Of a stretch of 8,306 nucleotides of DNA, positions 1 to 6,887 are shown piece after piece. The stretch covers positions 1-8,306 of the forward strand of contig JASHUH010000463.1 in the NCBI GenBank assembly GCA_030040115.1, read 5' to 3'. Below the pieces are notes generated by a model. The model was not told where the DNA came from, made no database searches, and saw only the letters and a list, made by a program, of their open reading frames with translations. This stretch comes from Acidobacteriaceae bacterium (lineage in GTDB: Bacteria; Acidobacteriota; Terriglobia; Terriglobales; Acidobacteriaceae). The translations under genes were made by a program, and so were the position numbers. Every line of letters begins with the position of its first letter. The first letter of the stretch is position 1.

Positions 1-257
1 CGCTGTTGGATGGCGGCAAAAAATAAACTCTTGAGGTGGGAAGATCGCGCGCGGTTTAAGGCGCACATGAACATCGAAGCCGACGTTAGCCGGGTGTCAG
101 CGACATCGATGCATGCAAACAGGCTAGACCCAGGGCCTTGGGCATGGCAAGCAGGGAGATTCGCCGCTCAATTCTGGCGGCGCTCATTTCCAGACACATT
201 CCAACCGAAAAGCCAAAAAGGAGAGCCGTGATTTGTTATCCGCGACCCGCGAAATGC

Positions 258-1313
258 TCACTGCTGGCTCTGCGGCGTCATGGCGAAATAGCCCCGGCGC
301 ACCTGCACCTTGTTGCCCTCGCCGCATTGCACAGCGATGTGCCGGAAGGTTCCGTCGAGCTTGGTGTTGCTGGGCGTGTATGTGGCCACGTATTGGGTGC
401 GCAGTTCGTCTTCAATCTCGGAAAAAGCCGCCTGGAGTTTGGGGCCGTTGTTGCCCACGTCGATAAGCCGGCCGCCAGTCTCGTCGGCGATCTTCTTTGC
501 CGCCGAGTACCCGTAATAGCCCATCCCCTGCATCCAGTACCCTGCGCGGTCGGCAATCAGGATCACATAGATGATGATGTTGTTCCGTTCCGCCGAGGCA
601 ATCGCCGCGTCAATCTTGGTGCGGCTGCCTTCGTCCTCGCCGTCGGTCAGGATAATCATCGCTTTACGGCCGGTTTCCTGGTTCAGCTTCTCCGTCGAGG
701 CAAGGTAGATGGCGTCGTAGAGCAAAGTGCCCTTGGGGTCGCCAATGGTGGGCACGGGCCCGCCACCCAAGCCGGGAATGCCGGCTCCGTTGCCGCCCGC
801 GGTATTGATCTGCGCCTTATTCATGGCGTGCGCCAATTCGTGGGCGCTGTTGGTAAAGTCCTGCAGCAGGTCTACATTCACGTCGAAGGAGATCAGGAAG
901 GCTTCATCCTTCGACCGCAGCACCTGTTGCAAAAATTGGCTGCCCGCCTCCTGCTCCAGGGGCAAAACCCGCTCCTGGCTGCCAGACGTGTCGAGCAGAA
1001 TCCCGAGAGTGAGCGGCAGGTCGGTTTCGGCAACAAACGTCTTGATGGTTTGGGGAACCTTGTCCTCGGAAATCGCGCAGTCGCTCTTGGTCAGGTGGGG
1101 AACCAGCTCGCCCTTTTTGTCTCTGACGGTGAAGAAGAGATCGACCAGGTTCACGTTCAGTTTGAACGTGGCTATAGGTTGTTGATCCGGCGGCGGAGGC
1201 GGCGCGGTGCTTACCGGCGGCGCGTCCGGAGAAGGAGCAAGCTGGGCCCAGCCGGCCGTGGGCAACCACAGCAGCACCAGTGAGAGTAGGGCAACTCCAA
1301 ATCGGACCCGCAT
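258..1313 (-). CDS. Secreted VWFA-related Acidobacterial-type protein with intact MIDAS
   Basis: This 351-residue protein looks like the Acidobacterial VWFA-related family (TIGR03436-type). Residues 1-24 form a Sec signal peptide (basic MRVRF, hydrophobic core, cleavage near GWA-Q), followed by a Pro-rich linker to about residue 45. A small beta region with VRDKKGELV and LTKSDCAISED leads into the VWA domain. The metal-ion-dependent adhesion site looks complete: DTSGS at 108-112, a Thr at 196 in GTLLYDA, and Asp224 in LTDGED. A Gly-rich loop lies at about 172-187. The C-terminal part has the family's RTQYVATYTPSN, a conserved R-x-I-x-V strand and the final RRGYFA. The role is probably extracytoplasmic, metal-dependent protein binding; the ligand is unknown. 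The ATG at 1313 is chosen because the signal peptide starts there, although no good Shine-Dalgarno precedes it; a hairpin sits just upstream instead. It diverges from a paralogue at 1512. Confidence 0.88.
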   Translation of the reverse strand: MRVRFGVALLSLVLLWLPTAGWAQLAPSPDAPPVSTAPPPPPDQQPIATFKLNVNLVDLFFTVRDKKGELVPHLTKSDCAISEDKVPQTIKTFVAETDLPLTLGILLDTSGSQERVLPLEQEAGSQFLQQVLRSKDEAFLISFDVNVDLLQDFTNSAHELAHAMNKAQINTAGGNGAGIPGLGGGPVPTIGDPKGTLLYDAIYLASTEKLNQETGRKAMIILTDGEDEGSRTKIDAAIASAERNNIIIYVILIADRAGYWMQGMGYYGYSAAKKIADETGGRLIDVGNNGPKLQAAFSEIEDELRTQYVATYTPSNTKLDGTFRHIAVQCGEGNKVQVRRGYFAMTPQSQQ

Positions 1314-1322
1314 GATGGCGAA

Positions 1323-1345
1323 TTAGACGGGCAAACCACGTCTAA
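1323..1345 (-). promoter_or_regulatory. Hairpin in the leader of the minus-strand VWA gene
   Basis: TTAGACG at 1323-1329 is the exact inverse of CGTCTAA at 1339-1345. Inside, GG (1330-1331) can pair with CC (1336-1337), leaving A1338 bulged and a CAAA loop, so a 9-bp stem is possible. It ends 9 bases before the ATG at 1313, where a Shine-Dalgarno would normally lie. It could be an operator for a dimeric regulator in the divergent promoter region or an RNA structure affecting translation. The inverted repeat is seen directly; the function is inferred. Confidence 0.35.
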
Positions 1346-1494
1346 GAGAGCATACCTCAATTGAAAAGGCCGCCGGGAGCAACCTGCACGGCCCGGCCGC
1401 GTCTGATACTCTGTGAGGTGTGCGGCGCCCGCCGCGCGGTTGGGGTCTGCGCGGAACGCACTGGCCGGGCGTAAGCAGGCAGTGTGCGGGGGTT

Positions 1495-1500
1495 GGAGGA
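1495..1500 (+). promoter_or_regulatory. Shine-Dalgarno GGAGGA fixing a GTG start
   Basis: GGAGGA lies 11 bases before the GTG at 1512. It selects this start over the more upstream in-frame ATG at 1413, whose extra N-terminal stretch is Arg/Ala-rich and would bury the signal peptide. Confidence 0.65.
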
Positions 1501-1511
1501 AGATTTTCGCC

Positions 1512-2840
1512 GTGAAGCAATGGGTCTCAGCAATCGCTCTGGCTGCTCTTTTCGGTTTGGCTCTCCCTGTGAGCGAGGCAATCCCTCCTCAAACCCAGCA
1601 GTCCAGCCCGCCGAACGCTCCGGTGCCCAACGCTCCCACCCCGCAAGAAGCGCAGCCGTTGCCCGGCGCGGAGGGTCCGATCATTCCCGGCAAAGGGGCA
1701 GCCGCGCCCGCGGCTCCGCAGGGCTCTTCGACTTCCACCCCGGCCACGCCAGCGCCAGCGCCACCACCCCCGGCGAGCACCCAGCCGCCGGCTCAGCAAA
1801 AAGACCAGGTGCAGACCACGCCTCCTGAAGAAGGCAGCGGCGCCTTGACGCGCTTTGTCGTCAACGTAAATTTCGTCGAAGTTCCGGTGACGGTCAAGGA
1901 TTCCAAGGGAAATCCCGTTGCCGGCCTCACTTTCCGCGACTTTCAGGTGTACGAAAACGGAAGGCGTGAGCCCTTGAGCGTCTTCAGCGTGGATCCGGAG
2001 CCGCTCTCCGTGGCTTTCGTCATCGACCAGAGCCTGCCGTCGAACATCATGGAAAAGGTGAACGACTCGCTGGGCGCCATTCAGGGTGCGCTCACCGCCT
2101 ATGACGAGGCGGCGTTGTTTACCTACAGCAACGGCTCCAAGGAGTGGACCGGCTTCACCGGCGCACAAAGCGCGCGACTGCCGGCGGTGCTGTCGCTAGC
2201 CCAGGCGGTGGGCAGCGACCCCATGGTGCCGATCAACACCGGACCGCTGGCCGGTTGCCCGGTCTATGTGAACGGAAACTGCGCCGATCCCAACATCCAG
2301 CCCGGCCGCTCGGCCGGGAACCAGACCTTTATCACCATCCCCAAGGAAATTCATACCCTGAACGACGCCATCCTGGCGGCGGCCAAAGAGCTCTCCACGC
2401 GGCCCAAGGGCCGGCTGCGCATCATTTATGTTGTCTCTGACGGCAAGGAATACGGCAGCAAGGCGACCTGGCGCGAAGTGGTTCGCTATCTCCAGACCAA
2501 CAAAATTGCCGTGTACGCGACGCTGGTGGGCGACTCGGCCCGCTGGGGTCAGGGATGGATCGACCGCCTGCACCTGCCCTTCACCATGTACGACAACATT
2601 CTCTACAAGTACACGGCGCTTACCGGCGGCGATATGGACGCGGAGGGCGGGGTGAATGGCATCGAGAAGAGCTACGCCAAAATCGCCGAAGAAGCGCGCT
2701 ACCAGTACACGCTCGGTTACCTAAGCCACGAATCGATCTACGACGGGAAGTATCGCAGCATCGAGGTGCGCGTCGACCGGCCCAACCTGCAAGTGATCTC
2801 CAAGCCCGGTTATTATCCCTCGGCGCAAGATTACCGCTAG
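1512..2840 (+). CDS. Secreted VWFA-related Acidobacterial-type protein with degenerate MIDAS
   Basis: A 442-residue protein of the same family as the divergent gene at 258-1313. From the GTG start it has a Sec signal peptide at 1-23 (MKQW, hydrophobic core, SEA-I), then an unusually long Pro/Ala/Gln-rich linker at about 24-110 that could span the cell wall or outer envelope. The beta region (VNFVEVPVTVKDSKGNPV, about 119-135) matches the paralogue. The VWA core follows, but the first metal-site motif reads DQSLPS at 172-177 rather than DxSxS, with Pro at the third ligand position; Thr282 and Asp310 (VVSDG) are kept. An insert at about 238-278 carries two cysteines (249 and 257) that could form a disulfide. 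The C terminus keeps YQYTLGY and KPGYYPS. It probably binds an extracellular partner, perhaps with altered metal dependence. The intergenic region to the next gene is 123 bases. Confidence 0.87.
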   Translation: MKQWVSAIALAALFGLALPVSEAIPPQTQQSSPPNAPVPNAPTPQEAQPLPGAEGPIIPGKGAAAPAAPQGSSTSTPATPAPAPPPPASTQPPAQQKDQVQTTPPEEGSGALTRFVVNVNFVEVPVTVKDSKGNPVAGLTFRDFQVYENGRREPLSVFSVDPEPLSVAFVIDQSLPSNIMEKVNDSLGAIQGALTAYDEAALFTYSNGSKEWTGFTGAQSARLPAVLSLAQAVGSDPMVPINTGPLAGCPVYVNGNCADPNIQPGRSAGNQTFITIPKEIHTLNDAILAAAKELSTRPKGRLRIIYVVSDGKEYGSKATWREVVRYLQTNKIAVYATLVGDSARWGQGWIDRLHLPFTMYDNILYKYTALTGGDMDAEGGVNGIEKSYAKIAEEARYQYTLGYLSHESIYDGKYRSIEVRVDRPNLQVISKPGYYPSAQDYR

Positions 2841-2963
2841 CGCATTCTCCTTCTTCCGCGCCTTAGTGGAATCCCCGCAGCCCGCGATTTTCTCGCAACT
2901 CGCACCCCCGCTCCGCAATTCCTTATCATCATTTTTGCAACGATTCGAGGGGGAGCAAGGCGC

Positions 2964-4244
2964 ATGCCGGGACGGCGGGACTTTCTGCGATCGACACTGG
3001 CCTTACTTGCCGCAACGGCGTTGCCCGAGGGAACAGGCGCGACGCCACGGCGCGGTTCGGCAGAGAAACCAGGTGGAAAGCTTCCCGCCTGGGAGCCGGG
3101 CATCCTCGAGATTCATCACATCGCCACCGGCCGTGGTAACTCGACCATGGTCATTGGGCCGGATGGGACCACCCTGCTGATCGACGCGGGCGAAGCGCAT
3201 GGCGCGGCGGATTCCATGCTTCCCGCCCTGCCCAATGCCAACCTTCCGGCGGGCCAATGGATTGCGCGCTACGTCCGCCGCCAGATGGACAGGATGGGCC
3301 AGAGCGGCCTCAACATTTTGCTGCTGTCCAATTTGCGAGGCGACCGGGTGGGCGATGTTGGCGCTTCCAGCGCCCAATCCACGCTGGGCAATTACAAACT
3401 CACTGGCGCCGCGAGTGTGGCCGAGGCCCTGGAGATCGACGAGATCATCGACCGCGGCTGGCCCGATTACAACTATCCTGCGCCGGCGCGCGATCCAACC
3501 GCGCTCAACTACATCGCCTTGGCCCGAAGCCAGGCGGAACTCGGAGCGAGCATCCAGCGCGCGCAACCCGGGTCGTCGCGGCAACTCGCCTTGCGCGTGC
3601 GTCCCGACCTCTATCCGCAGTTCGAAGCGCGCGTACTGGCGGCGAATGGCAATGTCTGGACCGGTTCCGGGGAAGCGTTCCAGGAGCATTTTCCGCCCCT
3701 GAAGGGTCTCTCCGCCAAGGAAATGCCCAGCGAAGAGATGTGCAGCATTGCTGTACATCTCAAGTTTGGCCGATTCCGGTACTACGCTGGCAGCGGCCTC
3801 ACGTGCGACACCGCGCAGGGCCGCTCTCCCTGGCGCGACATCGAAACGCCGGTGGCGCAGGCGGCTGGTCCCGTGGCGGCCGCGCAAGCCGATCACGATG
3901 GCGATGCGGGCGGCTGCGGACCTTCGGCAGTTCGCGCCCTGAGGCCACGTCTTTGGGTGATCCCCACGTGGCGAACTTCCCAGCCGGCAGCCAGTGTGCT
4001 TGAGAATCTATTCAGTCGCGATCTCTATCTGGGGAAACGGTTGGTGTTCGCCCTCGATGCAGCCCCGGCGAACCTCGAAGAGACGGCGCCGTTCTCCGGC
4101 CGGCTGGCGAGCAGCGAAGGTCATGTTGTGCTTCGCGTGCCCATCGAGGGGCGCACGTTCACTGTATACCTGCTCAATGCGCGCGACGAACTGGGCCAGG
4201 TGAAAGCCATCTTTGGACCCTTCGCCGCAGCCAGCCTGGCATGA
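2964..4244 (+). CDS. Tat-exported metallo-beta-lactamase-fold protein lacking the catalytic His motif
   Basis: A 426-residue protein. Residues 4-10, RRDFLRS, are a twin-arginine Tat motif followed by a hydrophobic stretch and a probable cleavage near ATA or TGA (about 19-26). From residue 48 it has the opening strands typical of ComEC-type metallo-beta-lactamase hydrolases: LEIHHIATGRGNSTMVIGPDG and then TTLLIDAG at 69-76. Where that family normally has HxHxDH after LLLS/T, this protein reads NLRGDR (123-128); only Gly-Asp remain. The later HHGS-type site reads DHDGD (310-314), with one His. ETPVAQAAGPV and LRPRLWVIPTW fit the C-terminal half of the fold. A GGGGGAG-type Shine-Dalgarno stands 8 bases before the ATG. 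It is probably a folded periplasmic pseudoenzyme with a binding role. An active enzyme with different ligands cannot be excluded. The neighbouring tatA fits the export route. Confidence 0.75.
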   Translation: MPGRRDFLRSTLALLAATALPEGTGATPRRGSAEKPGGKLPAWEPGILEIHHIATGRGNSTMVIGPDGTTLLIDAGEAHGAADSMLPALPNANLPAGQWIARYVRRQMDRMGQSGLNILLLSNLRGDRVGDVGASSAQSTLGNYKLTGAASVAEALEIDEIIDRGWPDYNYPAPARDPTALNYIALARSQAELGASIQRAQPGSSRQLALRVRPDLYPQFEARVLAANGNVWTGSGEAFQEHFPPLKGLSAKEMPSEEMCSIAVHLKFGRFRYYAGSGLTCDTAQGRSPWRDIETPVAQAAGPVAAAQADHDGDAGGCGPSAVRALRPRLWVIPTWRTSQPAASVLENLFSRDLYLGKRLVFALDAAPANLEETAPFSGRLASSEGHVVLRVPIEGRTFTVYLLNARDELGQVKAIFGPFAAASLA

Positions 4245-4272
4245 TGATCCCAGGGCCCTCCTGCATACACAA

Positions 4273-4296
4273 AGACCTGTGCGCTTGCACAGGTCT
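4273..4296. terminator. Bidirectional hairpin terminator between convergent genes
   Basis: A perfect 10-bp stem, AGACCTGTGC (4273-4282) and GCACAGGTCT (4287-4296), encloses a 4-base loop GCTT. It sits 28 bases after the stop of the gene ending at 4244 and 92 bases beyond the stop of tatA. The minus-strand transcript has a short UUUGUG after the stem; the plus-strand side has no U tract, so it works better for tatA or needs no U run. Confidence 0.6.
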
Positions 4297-4387
4297 CGTG
4301 GATACTGCCGAAACTCAATCGCCGGAAATTGCTCCCGCTTTCCCGTCTCTCGCCGGCATCGCGCTGGAAAGGGAAAGCGCGCCTTCG

Positions 4388-4627
4388 TCAGCTCTGCTTT
4401 GGCTCGATCCGGGCCGGAGCCGGAGCCGCGGGTGCGGTGGCCGCGTTCTGCTGCTGCGCCGGTTGCGCCGGCGGCACGGGATCGGTAATCCCCCGGATGC
4501 CCTCGCGGAAACCCTTTAATCCTTCACCCAGTCCTTTGCCCAGTTCCGGCAGCCGCTTGGCGCCGAACAACAGAAATGCAACGACAGCAAGCACAATCAG
4601 ATGCCATGGCTGAAGTAGATCACCCAT
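4388..4627 (-). CDS. tatA: TatA/E-type twin-arginine translocase subunit
   Basis: A 79-residue single-span membrane protein of the twin-arginine translocase, which moves folded proteins carrying RR signals across the inner membrane with TatC. The N-terminal helix (about residues 8-22, [15 protein letters not shown]) is followed by the hinge [10 protein letters not shown] at 21-30 and an amphipathic helix [16 protein letters not shown] to about residue 44, the standard TatA/E layout. The tail (about 50-79) is Pro/Ala/Gln-rich and disordered. The ATG at 4627 is chosen over upstream in-frame starts because the protein then begins as TatA does and an AGGGGG Shine-Dalgarno lies 6 bases before it. 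No tatC or tatB is in the window. It faces a gene for a Tat substrate (2964-4244) across a terminator. TatA and TatE cannot be told apart here. Confidence 0.9.
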   Translation of the reverse strand: MGDLLQPWHLIVLAVVAFLLFGAKRLPELGKGLGEGLKGFREGIRGITDPVPPAQPAQQQNAATAPAAPAPARIEPKQS

Positions 4628-4633
4628 TCTATA

Positions 4634-4639
4634 CCCCCT
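4634..4639 (-). promoter_or_regulatory. Shine-Dalgarno AGGGGG fixing the tatA start
   Basis: Read on the minus strand, AGGGGG is 6 bases upstream of the ATG at 4627. It supports the 79-residue product rather than the 145-residue extension starting at 4825, whose first 66 residues do not resemble TatA. Confidence 0.6.
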
Positions 4640-5168
4640 ACGCGCCCTCATCCCGCGGGCGCGCCATATCAGTTCTTCTATTGTCGCACAAAAAAGCTCG
4701 CTGCGGCTGCCCCGGGCCCATGATGGGGCCGCAACGGGTCCGGTGGTCGCTTTACACTTTGCCCCGTGGCGCCACTCGCTCCTCTCCAGGGCAGCCATCG
4801 GCGCCCGCGGGTTACCCCAGCCCAAAGAGAAAGGACCAGACCCGGTGCAAGATAGCCCTCATCCAGAATTCACTGGAATGAATCTCAGAGAGAGTGGATT
4901 GCAAAACCAGGCACGAGGTTGGATTTCGAGTTCCCCGACGAGCGCACCAACGAATGGAAAGGACTTCAGAACGAGGCGGGACTGGAGACGATCTGAACTT
5001 CCTCGAGCAACGCCAGACCTTATATCGGGGTCTCATGGCTTAGCGCGGCGAGGAAGCGGGTGTTGGCAATGGATTTGTTCGTGATGAGAGCCATAGAGAT
5101 CGCGAGCATATCTATCCGCGGCATCCCATGGTTCAGTAGCATAGCGTTTGCGATTAAAGACGGATCAT

Positions 5169-5173
5169 GGAGG
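5169..5173 (+). promoter_or_regulatory. Shine-Dalgarno GGAGG fixing the ATG at 5182
   Basis: GGAGG is 8 bases before the ATG at 5182. It overlaps the alternative ATG at 5167, which has no site of its own, so the start five codons later is preferred. Confidence 0.65.
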
Positions 5174-5181
5174 ATGGGGCG

Positions 5182-6123
5182 ATGAACACGGCTCAGGTAA
5201 TGGCAATGGCGATCGTCGGCGTAATGAGCATTCCGCTGATGGGGCGGCAGTTTCGGAATGGAGAGATGCAGGACGCCAGTGGGTCATCGAGCCTGAGCGG
5301 CAGCGCCGGCTCACAGCCGCCGCAGGCGAATGCTCCGGGGCGGGACCCGGCAAGCGGCCCGCAGAGCGCCAATGCCGCGGCGGCGCACGCATACTCTCTG
5401 GTGGTGAGCGAAATGCGCCCGGTGAGCGGGGAGCTCGAAGGCAAGCTGAATTCGCAGAGCGCCAAGCCGGGCGATCGCGTGATTGTGAAGACCACGCAAC
5501 GCATGATGACTGCCGACGGAACGGAAATTCCCAAGGGCTCTCGCCTGCTGGGTCACGTGCTTGCGGCACAGGCGTACGCAAAGGGCGGGGCGACTTCGCA
5601 CTTGAGGATCGCCTTCGACCGCGCGGAGTTGCACGGAGGCGGGAACGTCGCGATTCATTGCATGATTCAGTCTGTTGCGCCGCCGCGCCGGGAGGCGAGC
5701 GACTTAGGGTCCGGCGGCGCGGGCGTGGGGATGGACAGTGGACCAGCGATGGGCGGAGAAGCCGGCGGCATGGGCGGCGGTATGGGCGGCCAGAGTGGCA
5801 TGGGTCGGCCAGCCGGCGGAGCCATGGGCAACGGCGCGCCGGCCGCGGGCCAGGTAGACACCACTGTGGACACAACCGCTGGCGGCGCCGCGAATGCGAC
5901 AAATCCGATGACCGCAGAGATACCGGCCTCGATGCCCGGGCCGATGTACGGGGTGGTGCAACTCAGCAATTCGCTTGCCCCTCGTTACACGGGCTTTCCC
6001 GGGGTGATGCTGCAGGCAGATGCGTCGGGCGCTGCTTCGGGAACCCTTTTTGCGGCCAACCAGAACATCCGCCTCGATACAGGAACTCGGGTGGTGCTGG
6101 GCATTGTGGCCACGGGTAATTAG
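5182..6123 (+). CDS. Probable secreted/anchored protein with VirB10-like beta region and Gly/Met-rich insert
   Basis: A 313-residue protein of unknown function. Residues 3-20 are hydrophobic (AQVMAMAIVGVMSIPLMG), either an uncleaved anchor or a signal peptide lacking a basic start. Residues 30-70 are a Ser/Gly/Pro/Ala-rich linker. Residues 80-150 contain a short beta-rich region, GELEGKLNSQSAKPGDRV then ADGTEIPKGSRLLGHV, which recalls the 'G..l....S..pG.v...........iPkGs.l.G' pattern of VirB10/TrbI-type proteins; a closing strand near 297-309 (RLDTGTRVVLGIV) fits too. Between them, about 177-224, is a low-complexity segment rich in GGMGG and GMG. One cysteine is present (160). The resemblance to VirB10 is by eye and may be only a shared barrel-like fold; no other secretion genes are nearby. 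It stands alone, converging on the gene at 6316-6762 across 192 bases in which I see no strong terminator. Confidence 0.7.
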   Translation: MNTAQVMAMAIVGVMSIPLMGRQFRNGEMQDASGSSSLSGSAGSQPPQANAPGRDPASGPQSANAAAAHAYSLVVSEMRPVSGELEGKLNSQSAKPGDRVIVKTTQRMMTADGTEIPKGSRLLGHVLAAQAYAKGGATSHLRIAFDRAELHGGGNVAIHCMIQSVAPPRREASDLGSGGAGVGMDSGPAMGGEAGGMGGGMGGQSGMGRPAGGAMGNGAPAAGQVDTTVDTTAGGAANATNPMTAEIPASMPGPMYGVVQLSNSLAPRYTGFPGVMLQADASGAASGTLFAANQNIRLDTGTRVVLGIVATGN

Positions 6124-6315
6124 AGGGCCGCGAAATAGGCGTCCGCTTCGGCGCCAGTTGCATGCCGGCCGCCATCGGCTCAGAGCGACGCCGGGGCGGA
6201 ACGACGGTGCGGACCGGGGATATAGTCGAACGATCCTGAACCGCGGAGCCACGGCCCCGCCATCCGCCGCCGGCCAACGATTTGCCAACCCGACGAGCCC
6301 GGGATTGGGAAAGCC

Positions 6316-6762
6316 TCAATTGACGTAGGCTGGACGACCCAGCCGGCCCGTGACCGCGTTGAAAAAACCCTGCAGGTCTTCCTCCCCGCCCATGGTCAAC
6401 CGGCGATAGACCTTCACGAGCGGAAACAGCCTGGATCCGCGCACTTCGATTGCCGGAACCGTGAAGGATTCGCCGGGATAATTCGTCATCTCCCAGTTTC
6501 CGATGTAACGGAGCCGCAGCATCTCGCCGAGATAACTGCCCCAGAGCCGCACTTCGAATTCGACATCCAGCTCCGGGCTCTCGCCCACCAGGACCAGAAT
6601 CTCATCGAGCCGTTCAATGGATTCGGCGGTGAAATCCAGCTTTCTCCGAAAGCGTTTCCCGGCCAGTTCGGCTGCGGCGCGTGCGTAGCTCTCCATCATG
6701 GCCCCCAGATCGGGGTAAGCGGCCGCCTCTAAACGCTCACGGAACTGTGCGCGGTCTCGCAT
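6316..6762 (-). CDS. Hypothetical cytoplasmic protein
   Basis: A 148-residue soluble protein with no signal peptide or membrane segment. The N-terminal 45 residues are helical and charged (RDRAQFRERLEAAAY, RAAAELAGKRFRRKLDF). Then come TAESIERLDEILVLV (45-59) and LWGSYLGEMLRLRYIGNWE (73-91). The 'G.YLGE..R....G.W' pattern recurs in small uncharacterised bacterial proteins, but I cannot name the family. The C-terminal part (VPAIEVRGSRLFPLVKVYRRLTMGGEEDLQGFF, about 102-134) alternates strands with a closing helix. The ATG at 6762 has a GGTGG site close upstream; a GTG at 6780 would add six residues. Length, composition and codon bias fit a real gene. Function is not inferred. Confidence 0.7.
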   Translation of the reverse strand: MRDRAQFRERLEAAAYPDLGAMMESYARAAAELAGKRFRRKLDFTAESIERLDEILVLVGESPELDVEFEVRLWGSYLGEMLRLRYIGNWEMTNYPGESFTVPAIEVRGSRLFPLVKVYRRLTMGGEEDLQGFFNAVTGRLGRPAYVN

Positions 6763-6842
6763 CCAACCACCAGAGTACACGCGCTAGCCGCGAGCCGGTA
6801 AATCCCCCGGATGGGGCACTCGCCCAAATGAATTGGAGCAGC

Positions 6843-6866
6843 ATGACCCGGCTATGGCATCCTTAA
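6843..6866 (+). other. Possible 7-codon leader ORF upstream of the thioredoxin-like gene
   Basis: ATG at 6843 preceded by GGAG at 6835-6838 opens a frame MTRLWHP that stops at 6864-6866, 21 bases before the GTG at 6888. The stop lies inside the inverted repeat at 6857-6873. It could be a translated leader, but so short an ORF arises easily by chance. Confidence 0.15.
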
Positions 6867-6873
6867 AGGATGC
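6857..6873. promoter_or_regulatory. Inverted repeat just upstream of the thioredoxin-like gene's Shine-Dalgarno
   Basis: GCATCC (6857-6862) and GGATGC (6868-6873) are perfect inverse copies around TTAAA, and they end 2 bases before GGAGGT. As DNA it is a near-palindrome suitable for a dimeric repressor; as RNA it is a short hairpin next to the ribosome site. Its role is unproven. Confidence 0.3.
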
Positions 6874-6875
6874 GC

Positions 6876-6881
6876 GGAGGT
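6876..6881 (+). promoter_or_regulatory. Shine-Dalgarno GGAGGT fixing a GTG start
   Basis: GGAGGT stands 6 bases before GTG 6888. The in-frame ATG at 6870 is six codons earlier and would place this site inside the gene, so the GTG start is preferred. Confidence 0.7.
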
Positions 6882-6887
6882 CCCCAA

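Larger units (their letters stand above)
4628..5181. other. Intergenic gap of about 550 bases with a coding-like fragment
   Basis: This stretch holds the leader of tatA at its left end and the leader of the 5182 gene at its right end. No complete gene is recognised. A plus-strand frame open from 4856 to the TGA at 4994-4996 has no usable start, but its last 26 codons (4919-4996) show strong GC third-position bias and an ordinary protein composition (for example FEFPDERTNEWKGLQNEAG). It may be the tail of a decayed gene. A 40-residue minus-strand frame (5020-5142) also reads protein-like but lacks a Shine-Dalgarno. No clear sigma-70 promoter is visible. Confidence 0.4.

Noticed and set aside
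10..231. 73-residue plus-strand frame at the left end
   Set aside because: No Shine-Dalgarno, no recognisable motif, unremarkable composition; positions 1-257 are left unannotated.
138..1283. Long plus-strand frame, with AAGGAG at 218-223 before a GTG at 228, opposite the minus-strand VWA gene
   Set aside because: The product is Val/Leu/Arg/His-rich with no recognisable motif, as expected for the antisense of a GC-rich gene, and the opposite strand encodes a clear VWA protein with signal peptide and MIDAS.
4388..4825. 145-residue version of the tatA product
   Set aside because: The first 66 residues do not resemble any TatA N terminus, while the internal ATG at 4627 has a good Shine-Dalgarno and gives a standard TatA.
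5020..5142. 40-residue minus-strand frame that reads protein-like
   Set aside because: No Shine-Dalgarno and no recognisable family; its composition alone is not enough to call a gene.
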